Source: Bacillota bacterium | GTDB lineage: Bacteria > Bacillota > Clostridia > Acetivibrionales > DSM-1351 | Reading direction: 5' to 3' | Length of the DNA stretch: 64,000 bases | Assembly: GCA_023416275.1 (NCBI GenBank) | Contig: JAEZIB010000029.1 | Location: forward strand, 24,622-88,621 | Shown here: positions 8,232 to 16,453 of the stretch, in pieces | Layout: each line of letters begins with the position of its first letter | Numbering within the stretch: position 1 is the first letter of the stretch | Program-made: the position numbers and the translations under genes | Notes under the pieces: model-generated | Databases searched by the model: none | Seen by the model: only the letters and a program-made list of their open reading frames with translations | What the model was told of the DNA's origin: nothing

Positions 8232-9719
8232 ATGAATATATACGATACACTTGTAAAGTCTGCTATTGAGTATCCTGACAAGAATGCAGTCAGAAGTGCT
8301 GACCAGTGCTATACATATACGGGTATGCTGGAATATTCCATGCAATTGGCAGGTCATTTGCTTAATTTGGGACTGCCGAAAAAAGCAAAAGCTATTATTT
8401 ATTTGAATGATTCAGCTGAATTTGTTGCAGCATTATATGGGATTAATATTGCAGGAATGGTTTTTGTACCTGTATCGCTTCAGTCAAAAGACATCCGGCT
8501 CCAGGAGATAATAATGCATTCAGGTGCTGAAGTGATTATAACTTCAGGAAAAATGCTGGAGAATATTGAATCCATAGATACAAAAGAAATACCCACATTA
8601 AAGAAGATAGTCCTTCTTGAAGGCTTTACCCAGAGCGAAAAGTTAAAAGCTAAGTTGGATATCAGCAGTGTGTGTTATGTTCAAGGCAAGGCTTCTGACG
8701 TTACGTGTCAGGATTGGGCAGAGGATGAGATGGCAGCTATTTTCTACATGATTGACAAGACAGGCAAGCCTAAAGGAATCATGCTTTCAACGAGAAATGT
8801 TGTCAGCAATATGGAGGCAATAATTGATTATCTGAAAATGACAAGCAAGGATAATCTTCTTATCCTCAAACCTATGGCTATCGTTGGAACAGTTACTGGT
8901 GAGATCATAGCAAGTATGGCTGTAGGCGCTACTATTGTTATACTAAGCGGAATAATCCATGCAGGTATTATTTTAAAAGCTATTCAGGACTATAAAATTA
9001 CAGGCTTTTTTGCTGTACCAATAATGCTTCACCAGATTGTTGAGTACAGAAGGAAAGAAAAATATTCTACAACCAGCTTAAGGTATATTCAGACCGGGGC
9101 TGCAAAGCTGATAAAAGAAGATGTACAGCAGCTCTTGGACATGTACAAGGGAGTAGAATTTTATTATATTTACGGGCTTTCAGAGGCATCGCCCAGGGTG
9201 CTTCATTTAAAGCCAGAGGATATGTTGAGAAAAGCAGGTTCAGTAGGGAAACCAGTTAAATACTGCACTGTAAAGCTCCTTGATGCAAACGGAAATGAAG
9301 TCAAAGCGGGTGAAATAGGTGAAATTTACGTACAAGGCCCTAATGTTATGCTTGGTTATTACAACTCGCCTGAATTAACCGGTGAAGTTATTACTACTCA
9401 TGGCTTAAAGACTGGCGACTTGGCATATATGGATGATGAGGGATACATATATTGGGCAGGTAGGGCTGACAATATGATAAACCAGGGAGGCTTTCACGTT
9501 TATCCTGCCGAGATAGAAAAAGTTATCCTGAAAAACGAAGAAGTGCAGTCTGTTAAAGTGGACGGAGTTCAGGATGATATATTAGGACATAAAATAAGGG
9601 CTACTGTTACACCCAAAGCTGGTATCAACATAAGTGAGGCAGAAATTTATGAATTTTGTTATAGGCATATGGAAGCAGTAAAGATACCTAAAGTCATTGA
9701 GATAGCTAAGGTTTTATAA
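8232..9719 (+). CDS. AMP-dependent synthetase/ligase family protein with atypical core motifs
   Basis: A 495-residue member of the ANL (acyl-CoA synthetase, NRPS adenylation) superfamily. The A5-like motif YYIYGLSEASPRV, the A7 motif TGDLAYMDDEGYIYWAGR and A8 (FHVYPAEIEKVIL) are clear. Two key parts are odd: the phosphate-binding A3 motif reads MIDKTGKPKG instead of TSGTTGKPKG, and the chain ends at KIPKVIEIAKVL before the usual A10 lysine (TGK). It may act on a preloaded carrier or work slowly, or may be an inactive scaffold; in the simplest reading it still activates an acid for the ACP just upstream. The family is sure, the activity is not. Confidence 0.85.
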   Translation: MNIYDTLVKSAIEYPDKNAVRSADQCYTYTGMLEYSMQLAGHLLNLGLPKKAKAIIYLNDSAEFVAALYGINIAGMVFVPVSLQSKDIRLQEIIMHSGAEVIITSGKMLENIESIDTKEIPTLKKIVLLEGFTQSEKLKAKLDISSVCYVQGKASDVTCQDWAEDEMAAIFYMIDKTGKPKGIMLSTRNVVSNMEAIIDYLKMTSKDNLLILKPMAIVGTVTGEIIASMAVGATIVILSGIIHAGIILKAIQDYKITGFFAVPIMLHQIVEYRRKEKYSTTSLRYIQTGAAKLIKEDVQQLLDMYKGVEFYYIYGLSEASPRVLHLKPEDMLRKAGSVGKPVKYCTVKLLDANGNEVKAGEIGEIYVQGPNVMLGYYNSPELTGEVITTHGLKTGDLAYMDDEGYIYWAGRADNMINQGGFHVYPAEIEKVILKNEEVQSVKVDGVQDDILGHKIRATVTPKAGINISEAEIYEFCYRHMEAVKIPKVIEIAKVL

Positions 9720-9770
9720 GGAAGTGAAAAGGTTGAAAGAAATTACTAATACATTTGAAGGAGGTACCGA

Positions 9771-9840
9771 GCCCATGCCATTTCTGTCAGAGAAATGTAC
9801 ATTTCTTTGATGTTCTTTGTGCGAAATGGTGGGCATGGGC
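9771..9840 (+). promoter_or_regulatory. Hairpin masking the ribosome site of the DUF3343 gene
   Basis: GCCCATGCC plus ATTTC at 9771-9784 is complementary to GAAAT and GGGCATGGGC at 9823-9840, with a small bulge. The 3' arm holds the G-rich ribosome-binding stretch just before ATG 9847; the 5' arm holds the start codon of an 11-codon reading frame. Folding would hide the downstream site, and ribosomes on the leader frame would open it. Predicted by eye only. Confidence 0.45.
9775..9810 (+). CDS. Putative 11-residue leader peptide
   Basis: ATG 9775 has GGAGG at 9760-9764, 10 bases upstream, and reads MPFLSEKCTFL before TGA. The frame stops within the hairpin loop region. Its ribosome site is stronger than that of the following DUF3343 gene. 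A regulatory leader is possible; chance is also possible at this length. Confidence 0.35.
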   Translation: MPFLSEKCTFL

Positions 9841-9846
9841 ATAATA

Positions 9847-10110
9847 ATGGACAAATCTTATTTGATAATTGCTAAAAATACAGGTCAAATGCTGCTAGTT
9901 GATAAAATAATGCGAGATAACGGAATAAAGACCGAGATTGTTCCAGCTCCGCCAAAGCCAGGAATGGCATGTACAAAAGCTGTAAAAATAAGCGATTCTG
10001 ATTTATCTTTTGGAAAGCAACTTTTATCTGAAAAAAAAGTAGAAGTAAATAGTATAGTCGCTGATGAGACACTTGTGCTAGAAGAGTTTATTAATAGCAA
10101 ATTGAATTAA
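9847..10110 (+). CDS. DUF3343 family protein (putative Se/S carrier-like)
   Basis: An 87-residue small alpha/beta protein. The start MDKSYLIIAKNTGQMLLVDKI and a central segment with one conserved cysteine (GMACTKAVKI, matching the SCGxA-type cysteine of the family) mark DUF3343, often encoded beside selenium or cysteine-desulfurase-type genes. A role as a sulfur carrier fed by the class-V desulfurase-like enzyme at 11095 is plausible but inferred. I chose ATG 9847 over TTG 9817, as the family starts at this strand. Two repeats follow it. Confidence 0.75.
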   Translation: MDKSYLIIAKNTGQMLLVDKIMRDNGIKTEIVPAPPKPGMACTKAVKISDSDLSFGKQLLSEKKVEVNSIVADETLVLEEFINSKLN

Positions 10111-10160
10111 CTATAGCTACACATTTTTAGCGTATAGGAATTTATAAGTTTTCGATGTTG

Positions 10161-10243
10161 TTATACTAATTTGCATTTAAAATGTGGAATCACATTTTAA
10201 ATAGCGCATTTGCGGCGATAGAGCGAAGCTCGCAAAGGTTGTT
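10161..10243 (+). repeat. Interspersed repeat R3, copy B
   Basis: Matches 3123-3206 almost base for base. The palindrome TTTAAAATGTG/CACATTTTAAA is perfect here, and GAGCGAAGCTC forms a small hairpin. Lies in the 10111-10565 gap between the DUF3343 gene and the second carrier protein. Confidence 0.75.
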
Positions 10244-10413
10244 CAATACTATGAGTCGCTGCTTATGCAGTCTACTTGGTAAGCAGTGATTTAAAATATT
10301 GTTTCTTATATTTTATAGACGAAATAGTATTATATGTACTGGCATAACTAAGGTTTAAGTAATACACAAGGTTCCTATACGCGGGGTTTGAAAAGTGGAA
10401 TACCCTTTCCGGT

Positions 10414-10540
10414 TTCAGGAGGGTGCGGAGGAAACACGAAGTGTTTTGGCGAAGGGGATTTAGGGTCCCCTAGTGAACAAGAAAATTTGCTTGCTGCATA
10501 ATAATAAGCATAAAAGAACTGAGCGGAGCGAATTTTCTTG
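10414..10540 (+). repeat. Interspersed repeat R2, copy A
   Basis: A 127-base element, nearly identical and equal in length to 17366-17492. It holds a hairpin AAACACGAAGTGTTT and a long arm pair CAAGAAAATTTGCTTGCT...AGCGAATTTTCTTG. Its end is about 25 bases before the second carrier-protein start, so any transcript of that gene may carry it. Confidence 0.75.
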
Positions 10541-10565
10541 ATTAGAATAGGAGGCGTATCTCGTA

Positions 10566-10811
10566 ATGGAGTTTAGAAGGAGTGAAGTTATAAACATATT
10601 ATCCAAGGCTTTGGATGTGGATATTAATGTATTATCACAAATAGGAGATGATGAGGATATTCGTCCATATGGGCTTGACTCTATAAAGGGAATACTAGCA
10701 GTTGTTATGCTTGAAGGAGAATTCGATATTGAGTTGGTTGATGAAGATTTATTGTTGGAAAATGTTAATACCATTAATAAAATTAAAAAAACATTTGAAA
10801 AATACATTTAA
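10566..10811 (+). CDS. Acyl/peptidyl carrier protein
   Basis: An 81-residue carrier protein with attachment serine in YGLDSIKGILAV (near residue 39) and the usual four-helix length. GGAGG lies 9-13 bases before ATG 10566. It differs clearly from the first carrier (7964), so the cluster has two separate carriers. It stands apart from the neighbours, with repeat R2 just before it and 283 gene-free bases after it. Confidence 0.87.
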   Translation: MEFRRSEVINILSKALDVDINVLSQIGDDEDIRPYGLDSIKGILAVVMLEGEFDIELVDEDLLLENVNTINKIKKTFEKYI

Positions 10812-11094
10812 TTTTTCATTTATTGAACGTGGTAATTGATATCTTCACATGACTATTCTAAAGTGGTTGATACACTAAGGTGATTATGTTTGAAATAAGA
10901 TATTAAGCGAATGTGGTGTTTGGATAGTATTGTATTTGTAGACGATAGCCAATACGAGATTTAAATGAAGTGTATGAAATTATCCAAAGTAAAAAAGTTA
11001 TTGTTGGACAGTACATCTACAAAAATTAAGACAGACAAGAGTGAAAATAATTGTATTGTAATAAATAGAGTATGTTAAGGGAGGTTATGTTCAA

Positions 11095-12249
11095 ATGATA
11101 TACCTGGATAATGCTGCGACTACTTATCCTAAGCCCGAAAAGGTGTATAAGGAAATGGACAGGTGTATGCGTGAATATTGCGCAAATCCCGGCCGTGGTG
11201 GGCATCCAATGTCAATACAGTCAGGACAGGCTGTAATGGAAGCGCGTGAGAAAATAAGCAGGTTCTTTAATATCAGTAATCCTATGCAATTGTGCTTTAC
11301 AAAAAATGCTACTGAGGCTTTAAATATAGCCATTAAAGGAAGCCTTGAAGCTGGAGACCATGTAATAACAACAAGCCTTGAACACAACTCTGTTATGAGA
11401 CCACTTAAGCTGCTTGAAAGAGACCTTGGTGTTGAAGTCACAGTTGTCTGGGGTAATGTATTCGGTGAAATTGACCCTGATGATATACAAAGAAGCATCA
11501 AAAAAAACACAAAGCTAATAGTAGCTACCCTTTCATCAAATGTAAACGGAATACTTCTACCTGCTAAGGAGATTGGGAAAATAGCCGTTGAAAACGAGAT
11601 AATGTACTTGCTCGATGGTTCACAAGGAGCAGGAACAATAAACATTGATGTTGAGGATATGAATATAAGTATGTTGGCATTTCCTGGGCATAAAAGCTTG
11701 ATGGGGCCTGTTGGGACAGGGGGTTTGTATATAAGGGAAGGACTGAAAGTTAACTCTATCCTGCAAGGTGGAACGGGAAGTAATTCTGAGGATTTTACAC
11801 AGCCTGAATTCATGCCTGACCTTATGGAAAGCGGAACCTTGAACACACAAGGTATAGTGGGTCTGGGTTATGGTATTGACTTCATAAATAGCCAAGGCAT
11901 TGAAAATATAAGAGAGCATAAATACCGACTTGTTAAAATGCTCTTTGAAGGTGTTCGAGAACTAAAAAATGTAAAGCTGTACAGTAAAAACCATATAGAA
12001 AAAAATTCTGGTATTGTAGCACTTAATTTCAACGGTGTACCATCTAGTGAAATAAGCTATGTTTTGGACAAGGTTTATAACATTGGGACGAGGGCCGGTA
12101 TGCACTGTGCTCCTATAGCCCATGATACATTAGGTAGTTCAATTACAGGAGCAGTAAGGTTCAGTGTTGGCGTATTCAATACAGCTTCTGAAATAGAAGC
12201 AACAATAAATGCACTTAAAGAAATATCATTAAACGTAGGCAATATATGA
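11095..12249 (+). CDS. Class-V aminotransferase fold protein, cysteine desulfurase family
   Basis: A 384-residue PLP enzyme close to the single-protein cysteine desulfurase-like group (TIGR01977-type). It starts MIYLDNAATTYPKPEKVY, has PLP phosphate and base contacts (KNATEALN, LEHNSVMRP), the Schiff-base lysine in FPGHKSLMGPVGTGG, and the substrate cysteine segment RAGMHCAPIAH near the C-terminus. The expected reaction is sulfur transfer from cysteine, giving a persulfide. DUF3343 proteins are frequent neighbours of this group, and one is encoded upstream. Role in sulfur delivery to a carrier-bound product is inference; beta-lyase or aminotransferase use is possible. Confidence 0.85.
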   Translation: MIYLDNAATTYPKPEKVYKEMDRCMREYCANPGRGGHPMSIQSGQAVMEAREKISRFFNISNPMQLCFTKNATEALNIAIKGSLEAGDHVITTSLEHNSVMRPLKLLERDLGVEVTVVWGNVFGEIDPDDIQRSIKKNTKLIVATLSSNVNGILLPAKEIGKIAVENEIMYLLDGSQGAGTINIDVEDMNISMLAFPGHKSLMGPVGTGGLYIREGLKVNSILQGGTGSNSEDFTQPEFMPDLMESGTLNTQGIVGLGYGIDFINSQGIENIREHKYRLVKMLFEGVRELKNVKLYSKNHIEKNSGIVALNFNGVPSSEISYVLDKVYNIGTRAGMHCAPIAHDTLGSSITGAVRFSVGVFNTASEIEATINALKEISLNVGNI

Positions 12250-12348
12250 AACACTTCTAAAATCAGTAGTAGGGTCAACCTAAAAGTCGCTAATAACAAT
12301 AGCTACGAATTTCCAAAATTATATTAATTTAATAAGGGGGAATTTAAA

Positions 12349-13506
12349 ATGCCACAAAGTGTAAAAGAATTGACAAAGGAAAGACAATTGGTATTACTAT
12401 GCTCGAGAGGTGTATTAAAGGAAGAGCATATAGAAGAAATTAAAACTATCATGGATGGAAATCTCGATTGGAAAGAGATATTGTACCAAGGGATAACCCA
12501 CAGAACATTAAATATCATGTATTACCATTTAAAGAACCTCAGGCTTACAAGCAAAATCGAAGAAGAAGTTCTAAAAGCAATGAAGACACAGAGCAAGGTA
12601 TATGCAATCAGGAATAAGTCGTACTTTGAAGAGATAAAGATTATCTTTGACAAACTGAATGATAATGGTATTCGTTTAGCAATTCTAAAAGGAAATTTTC
12701 TGGCTTCCAAGGTGTATCCTTCAGTTGAGACCAGAACATTTAATGATCTTGACTTCCTCATTGATGTAAGGGATGGAGACAAAATAGTAAAGATATTGGA
12801 AGACTTAGGCTATATTCAGGGTGAAGTAAATGAAAATGGAGATATAATTCCGAGCACAAGAAAGCAAAAAATGCTTCAACAACTGGCCTCAAACGAACTT
12901 CAGGAATGCCTTAAAAAGACAGATAACCCTTTCACACCAATGTTCCAAGTGGATTTAAACTTTGATGTACTCTGGAAAGGAAATTGTCCTTGCAAAATCG
13001 AAACGCCTGAATTGCTTGAAAGAGCTATAGAAGTTGATATCGACGGTGCAAAGACACTTATTCTTGACTATGAAGATTTCTTGATACAACTAGCATGCCA
13101 TTTGTATAAGGAAGCTGCTTTGCTACACTGGATTAATGATCTGAGAGATCTTAAAATATACAAGTTTGCAGATATATTAATGTTCGTTGAAAAATTCTCT
13201 GACAAGATTAACTGGGACAAGCTAGTATCCTTTAGCAAAAGGGTAGGATGTGAAAGCATAGTTTATTACGCCTTCTATTACGTAAACCTTATGTACGGAC
13301 AAGTAATTCCGGAGAGTGTTATGAAAGCAATAGAGCCTGAAAGCAAGGAATACCTTGATGAGTACGGTATTGAGAATGAAAAGCCATCTAAATGGCAGTT
13401 TGACTTCTTTACCAGAATGTTTGAAACAAGCAGGGTATTGGATATAAGTGAGGAGATGCTTTCAAACACAAAAAGATTTTGGGATACAAAGGAACAGTCA
13501 ACCTAA
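12349..13506 (+). CDS. Nucleotidyltransferase family protein (NTP_transf_5-like)
   Basis: A 385-residue protein with the pattern of the uncharacterised NTP_transf_5 family: helical N-terminus, then GIRLAILKGNFLASKVYPSVETRTFNDLDFLIDV, which carries the G-x-D-x-D-like nucleotidyltransferase signature, then a helical C-terminus. The family occurs in peptide and secondary-metabolite clusters as a possible nucleotide or phosphate modifier. GGGGG precedes the ATG by 8-9 bases. What it modifies here is not known. Confidence 0.72.
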   Translation: MPQSVKELTKERQLVLLCSRGVLKEEHIEEIKTIMDGNLDWKEILYQGITHRTLNIMYYHLKNLRLTSKIEEEVLKAMKTQSKVYAIRNKSYFEEIKIIFDKLNDNGIRLAILKGNFLASKVYPSVETRTFNDLDFLIDVRDGDKIVKILEDLGYIQGEVNENGDIIPSTRKQKMLQQLASNELQECLKKTDNPFTPMFQVDLNFDVLWKGNCPCKIETPELLERAIEVDIDGAKTLILDYEDFLIQLACHLYKEAALLHWINDLRDLKIYKFADILMFVEKFSDKINWDKLVSFSKRVGCESIVYYAFYYVNLMYGQVIPESVMKAIEPESKEYLDEYGIENEKPSKWQFDFFTRMFETSRVLDISEEMLSNTKRFWDTKEQST

Positions 13507-13529
13507 TTTTATAGAGGGAGGATTTTGTA

Positions 13530-14405
13530 ATGGATTACAGACAGATTTTAAGGGATTTAATATTTAGAATATCATATGAGGTTTCAGATGACTGCCGCTG
13601 CCTTTTAAACAATGCAGTTGAAATAGAAACAGATGAATCATCTAAAATGATACTTGAAACTATTATAGAAAATGTAAATATCGCAAGGGAATGCAAACAG
13701 GCTTTGTGCCAATCTCCCGGATATCTTACTACATACGTAACATTTGGAGATGATTTTTTTATTTCGGATTTGGAGCAAATATTAAAGGAAGCTGTAATAG
13801 ATGCAACAAAGGCAGGTTACTTGCGCCCCAGTATGGTTGACCCTCTTACACGTGTAAACAGTGGCGATAACAGCGGGCGTGGAGTGCCAAATATGGAGTA
13901 CGAGTATAAGAAGGGTATCGATTACATCGAAATAATCCCAAGCATAAAGGGTTGCGGAATAGAACTTTACAATAAAGTTAAAGTATTCACTATTGCTGAA
14001 ATAGGTGACAATTTTGAAGGTATCAAGAAATTCGTGCTTGAATGCGTTGTTGAAGCCGGGGGTACAGCATGTTTGCCATCTGCAATCGGTATAGGCATTG
14101 GTGGTCAGCTGGACGTTGCTGCAAAACTTAGTAGAAGAGCTATGAGTCTGAGAGGTTGGATGCAGAGGAATGAGGACAAGCGCTTGGCACAACTGGAAGA
14201 GGAGCTGCTTGAGGCAATAAATTCGCTTAACATTGGGTCAGGTGGTACAGGCGGCAAAGTAACTACACTCGGAGTTAATATTGAGACAGCAGCCACCCAT
14301 ACAACACTCTGTCCTGTTGCAATCAATTTTCACTGTTGGGTCGCGCGAAGGGCGGGTATAAGGATTTATAAGGACGGAAGAGTGGAAGAAATAAGCTTTA
14401 TGTAA
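13530..14405 (+). CDS. Fumarase / L-tartrate dehydratase type hydro-lyase, alpha subunit
   Basis: A 291-residue iron-sulfur hydro-lyase subunit of the class I fumarase group. Conserved parts are LCQSPGY, IKGCGIELY, GTACLPSAIGIGIGGQLD and CPVAINFHCWVARRAG; the three likely cluster cysteines lie in the first, third and last parts. The usual motifs read LCQDTG and PKGGGSE, so there are changes near the active site and the substrate may differ from fumarate. GGGAGG precedes the ATG, and the beta subunit follows after 15 bases. It may shape a four-carbon acid for the cluster. Confidence 0.85.
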   Translation: MDYRQILRDLIFRISYEVSDDCRCLLNNAVEIETDESSKMILETIIENVNIARECKQALCQSPGYLTTYVTFGDDFFISDLEQILKEAVIDATKAGYLRPSMVDPLTRVNSGDNSGRGVPNMEYEYKKGIDYIEIIPSIKGCGIELYNKVKVFTIAEIGDNFEGIKKFVLECVVEAGGTACLPSAIGIGIGGQLDVAAKLSRRAMSLRGWMQRNEDKRLAQLEEELLEAINSLNIGSGGTGGKVTTLGVNIETAATHTTLCPVAINFHCWVARRAGIRIYKDGRVEEISFM

Positions 14406-14420
14406 TAAAGGGGGATTTAC

Positions 14421-15035
14421 ATGAAAACCTACTATTTGAATACTCCTCTAAAAGATGAGGACATTGCAAAGCTTGAAGCTGGAGACACAGTCTATCTGAG
14501 TGGGAAACTTTATACGGCAAGGGACATGGCTCATTATAAACTGAAAAAGCTCCTTGAAAGTAATAGAAAATTTGATGAAGACCTTAATGGCCAGGCTATA
14601 TTTCATGCAGGACCAATCATTAGTGTAAATAGTGAAAGTGGAGAATATAAAGTAATTTCAATTGGTCCTACCAGCAGCATAAGAATGGATCCATACACTG
14701 ACATGGTTGGCGAAATGGGTGTAAAAGTTCTTATAGGAAAAGGCGGTATGAGTGATTTAACTACTGAAGCGATGAAAAAGCACACTATGGTGTATCTTCT
14801 TGCTGCCCATGGTTGTGCTGCTGTACACACTCAAAGGATTACCAAGGTCACCCATCAGTACTGGATGGATGAAATAGGTATGCCTGAAGCTATGTGGGTT
14901 ATGGAATCCGATAATTTTGGTCCACTGATTGTAGGTATTGACTCCAAAGGCAGAAATCTTTTTGAGGAAACAAGAAAAAATTCCAAAGACATGATTGAAG
15001 CTATAAGTAAACAAACATCTTGTAAAAGTAAATAG
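14421..15035 (+). CDS. Fumarase / L-tartrate dehydratase type hydro-lyase, beta subunit
   Basis: A 204-residue partner with the swivelling-domain motifs GPTSSIRMD, IGKGG and GMPEAMWVMESDNFGPLIVGIDSKG. Together with the preceding gene it makes a two-subunit oxygen-sensitive [4Fe-4S] hydro-lyase. AGGGGG sits before ATG 14421. Oxygen-labile enzymes of this sort suit an anaerobe. Confidence 0.85.
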   Translation: MKTYYLNTPLKDEDIAKLEAGDTVYLSGKLYTARDMAHYKLKKLLESNRKFDEDLNGQAIFHAGPIISVNSESGEYKVISIGPTSSIRMDPYTDMVGEMGVKVLIGKGGMSDLTTEAMKKHTMVYLLAAHGCAAVHTQRITKVTHQYWMDEIGMPEAMWVMESDNFGPLIVGIDSKGRNLFEETRKNSKDMIEAISKQTSCKSK

Positions 15036-15042
15036 GTCCAAT

Positions 15043-15741
15043 ATGAATAAGCATAGTTATAAAACCAATACTCAAAAAGGTGTTTTAATAGTCTTCGAAG
15101 GAATCAGTGGTTCAGGAAAAAGTGAAAGTGTTACAAAGATATATGGTTACCTAAGTGAGCAAAACAATGTGCAAATTGTTGAGTGGAATTCAAATAAAAA
15201 AATTAGAAGAATTATAAAAGCACTCTGCAATTTTAAAATGCTTACATCAACTATATACAGTATATTGCAGTGGATCAGCTTTTTCATTGACTACTTTACA
15301 AGGATATTACCTGATCTAAACAAGGGTAACATAGTTATAGCAGACAGGTATGTATACACAGCCTTAACTCGTGATATTGTTAACGGCTCAAGCGTGCTAC
15401 CCGGTAAATACCTTTGTACCCTTGTAAGAAAGCCGGATATGCTATTCTTCTATGACACAAATTGTGAATTGTGCTATGAAAGAATACTTGCGAGAGGTAA
15501 GGCTTTATTTCATACAAATAAATACATTAAGCGCAACAAGTTTCTTAAAAACAAAGATTTATATTACCTAAAGAAACTCAGGGGTGAATATATTAAAATT
15601 TTGCAAAAAAGTAACCTCCTTAGTCATACAAATGTTGTTATCATAAAAAACGATGAGGTTAATGTGATTAAAGAGGTGGACCAATATTTAAAGTCAAAAT
15701 ACGGAGACACCAATATAAGTCAGGAACAGTTTATCAATTAA
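15043..15741 (+). CDS. Thymidylate-kinase-like P-loop protein
   Basis: A 232-residue nucleoside-monophosphate-kinase-like protein. Walker A reads EGISGSGKSES near residue 20, and the DR-Y segment ADRYVYTALTRD is the family's substrate-binding arginine region. The rest is divergent and basic. It begins 7 bases after the hydro-lyase stop, with only a weak ribosome site, so it is likely coupled. It could phosphorylate a nucleotide or a small acid; a true dTMP kinase is unlikely to be in this location. Confidence 0.7.
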   Translation: MNKHSYKTNTQKGVLIVFEGISGSGKSESVTKIYGYLSEQNNVQIVEWNSNKKIRRIIKALCNFKMLTSTIYSILQWISFFIDYFTRILPDLNKGNIVIADRYVYTALTRDIVNGSSVLPGKYLCTLVRKPDMLFFYDTNCELCYERILARGKALFHTNKYIKRNKFLKNKDLYYLKKLRGEYIKILQKSNLLSHTNVVIIKNDEVNVIKEVDQYLKSKYGDTNISQEQFIN

Positions 15742-15807
15742 ATTAGTATTTCGTCGGTCGGAAAGATTGATTAAAATATAGAAATTATACAGTAAGGGGG
15801 AGTCATA

Positions 15808-16452
15808 GTGTATAAAGTTTTAAAGCCATGCGCGGAAACATATAAATTAGCCGGTGAGGCAATAAAGAGGGGAAAGGTCATTGTCGTACCCACAGATGCA
15901 GTGTATGCAGTGGTTTGTGATGCTTTCAACAAGGAAGCTGTTGAGAGGCTTAGAGAAATACGTCAAAGTCCTCAAGATAAGCCGTTATCATTAATTATAG
16001 ATAAAAAAGATATAGATAAATATTGTGTTATAAAAAATGAAACTTGTAAAAGTATTATCGAGGCTTTACTTCCAGGTAAAGTCAGCTTCCTCATGAATAA
16101 AAATGGTGATATATTTGCAGATGCAGTTCCAAATAGTGATGCTATATGTGTCTTCTGGCAGGATAATGAGACTAAAGGCGTTTATGAGGAAAGTGGCACT
16201 GTGCTTGCCATTTCATCGGCAAACAAGGCAGGGTTTCCTGAAGCTACCACCCTTGAGCAGGCGATAAGTTTTTTTGAAGATGAGGTTGAACTGTTTATTG
16301 ACAGTGGAGAGGAACGGGGCAACAAAGGCACAACGCAGTTGGATATAAGGAATGACAGCATCAGTATTATGAGGGAATCACCAATGTTTCCGCTGGTTGA
16401 AATAAACAAGGTTCTGGAAGCAAAAGGCATACCAGCCTTAAGAAAGGTATGA
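15808..16452 (+). CDS. YrdC/Sua5-type carbamoyl-AMP synthase domain protein
   Basis: A 214-residue protein with the Sua5/YrdC fold: RGKVIVVPTDAVYAVVCDA, then QDKPLSLII and LLPGKVSFLM. Family members make threonylcarbamoyl-AMP from threonine, bicarbonate and ATP for tRNA modification; relatives act as carbamoyl-adenylate enzymes in natural-product pathways. The C-terminal Sua5 domain is missing, so it resembles the short YrdC type. GTG start with AAGGGGGAG. A role in carbamoylation of the cluster product is an inference, supported only by its position. Confidence 0.8.
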   Translation: MYKVLKPCAETYKLAGEAIKRGKVIVVPTDAVYAVVCDAFNKEAVERLREIRQSPQDKPLSLIIDKKDIDKYCVIKNETCKSIIEALLPGKVSFLMNKNGDIFADAVPNSDAICVFWQDNETKGVYEESGTVLAISSANKAGFPEATTLEQAISFFEDEVELFIDSGEERGNKGTTQLDIRNDSISIMRESPMFPLVEINKVLEAKGIPALRKV

Positions 16453-16453
16453 T

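Noticed and set aside
11124..11846. 240-codon frame on the reverse strand
   Set aside because: Shadow of the class-V desulfurase-like gene; no ribosome site and no family-like motif.
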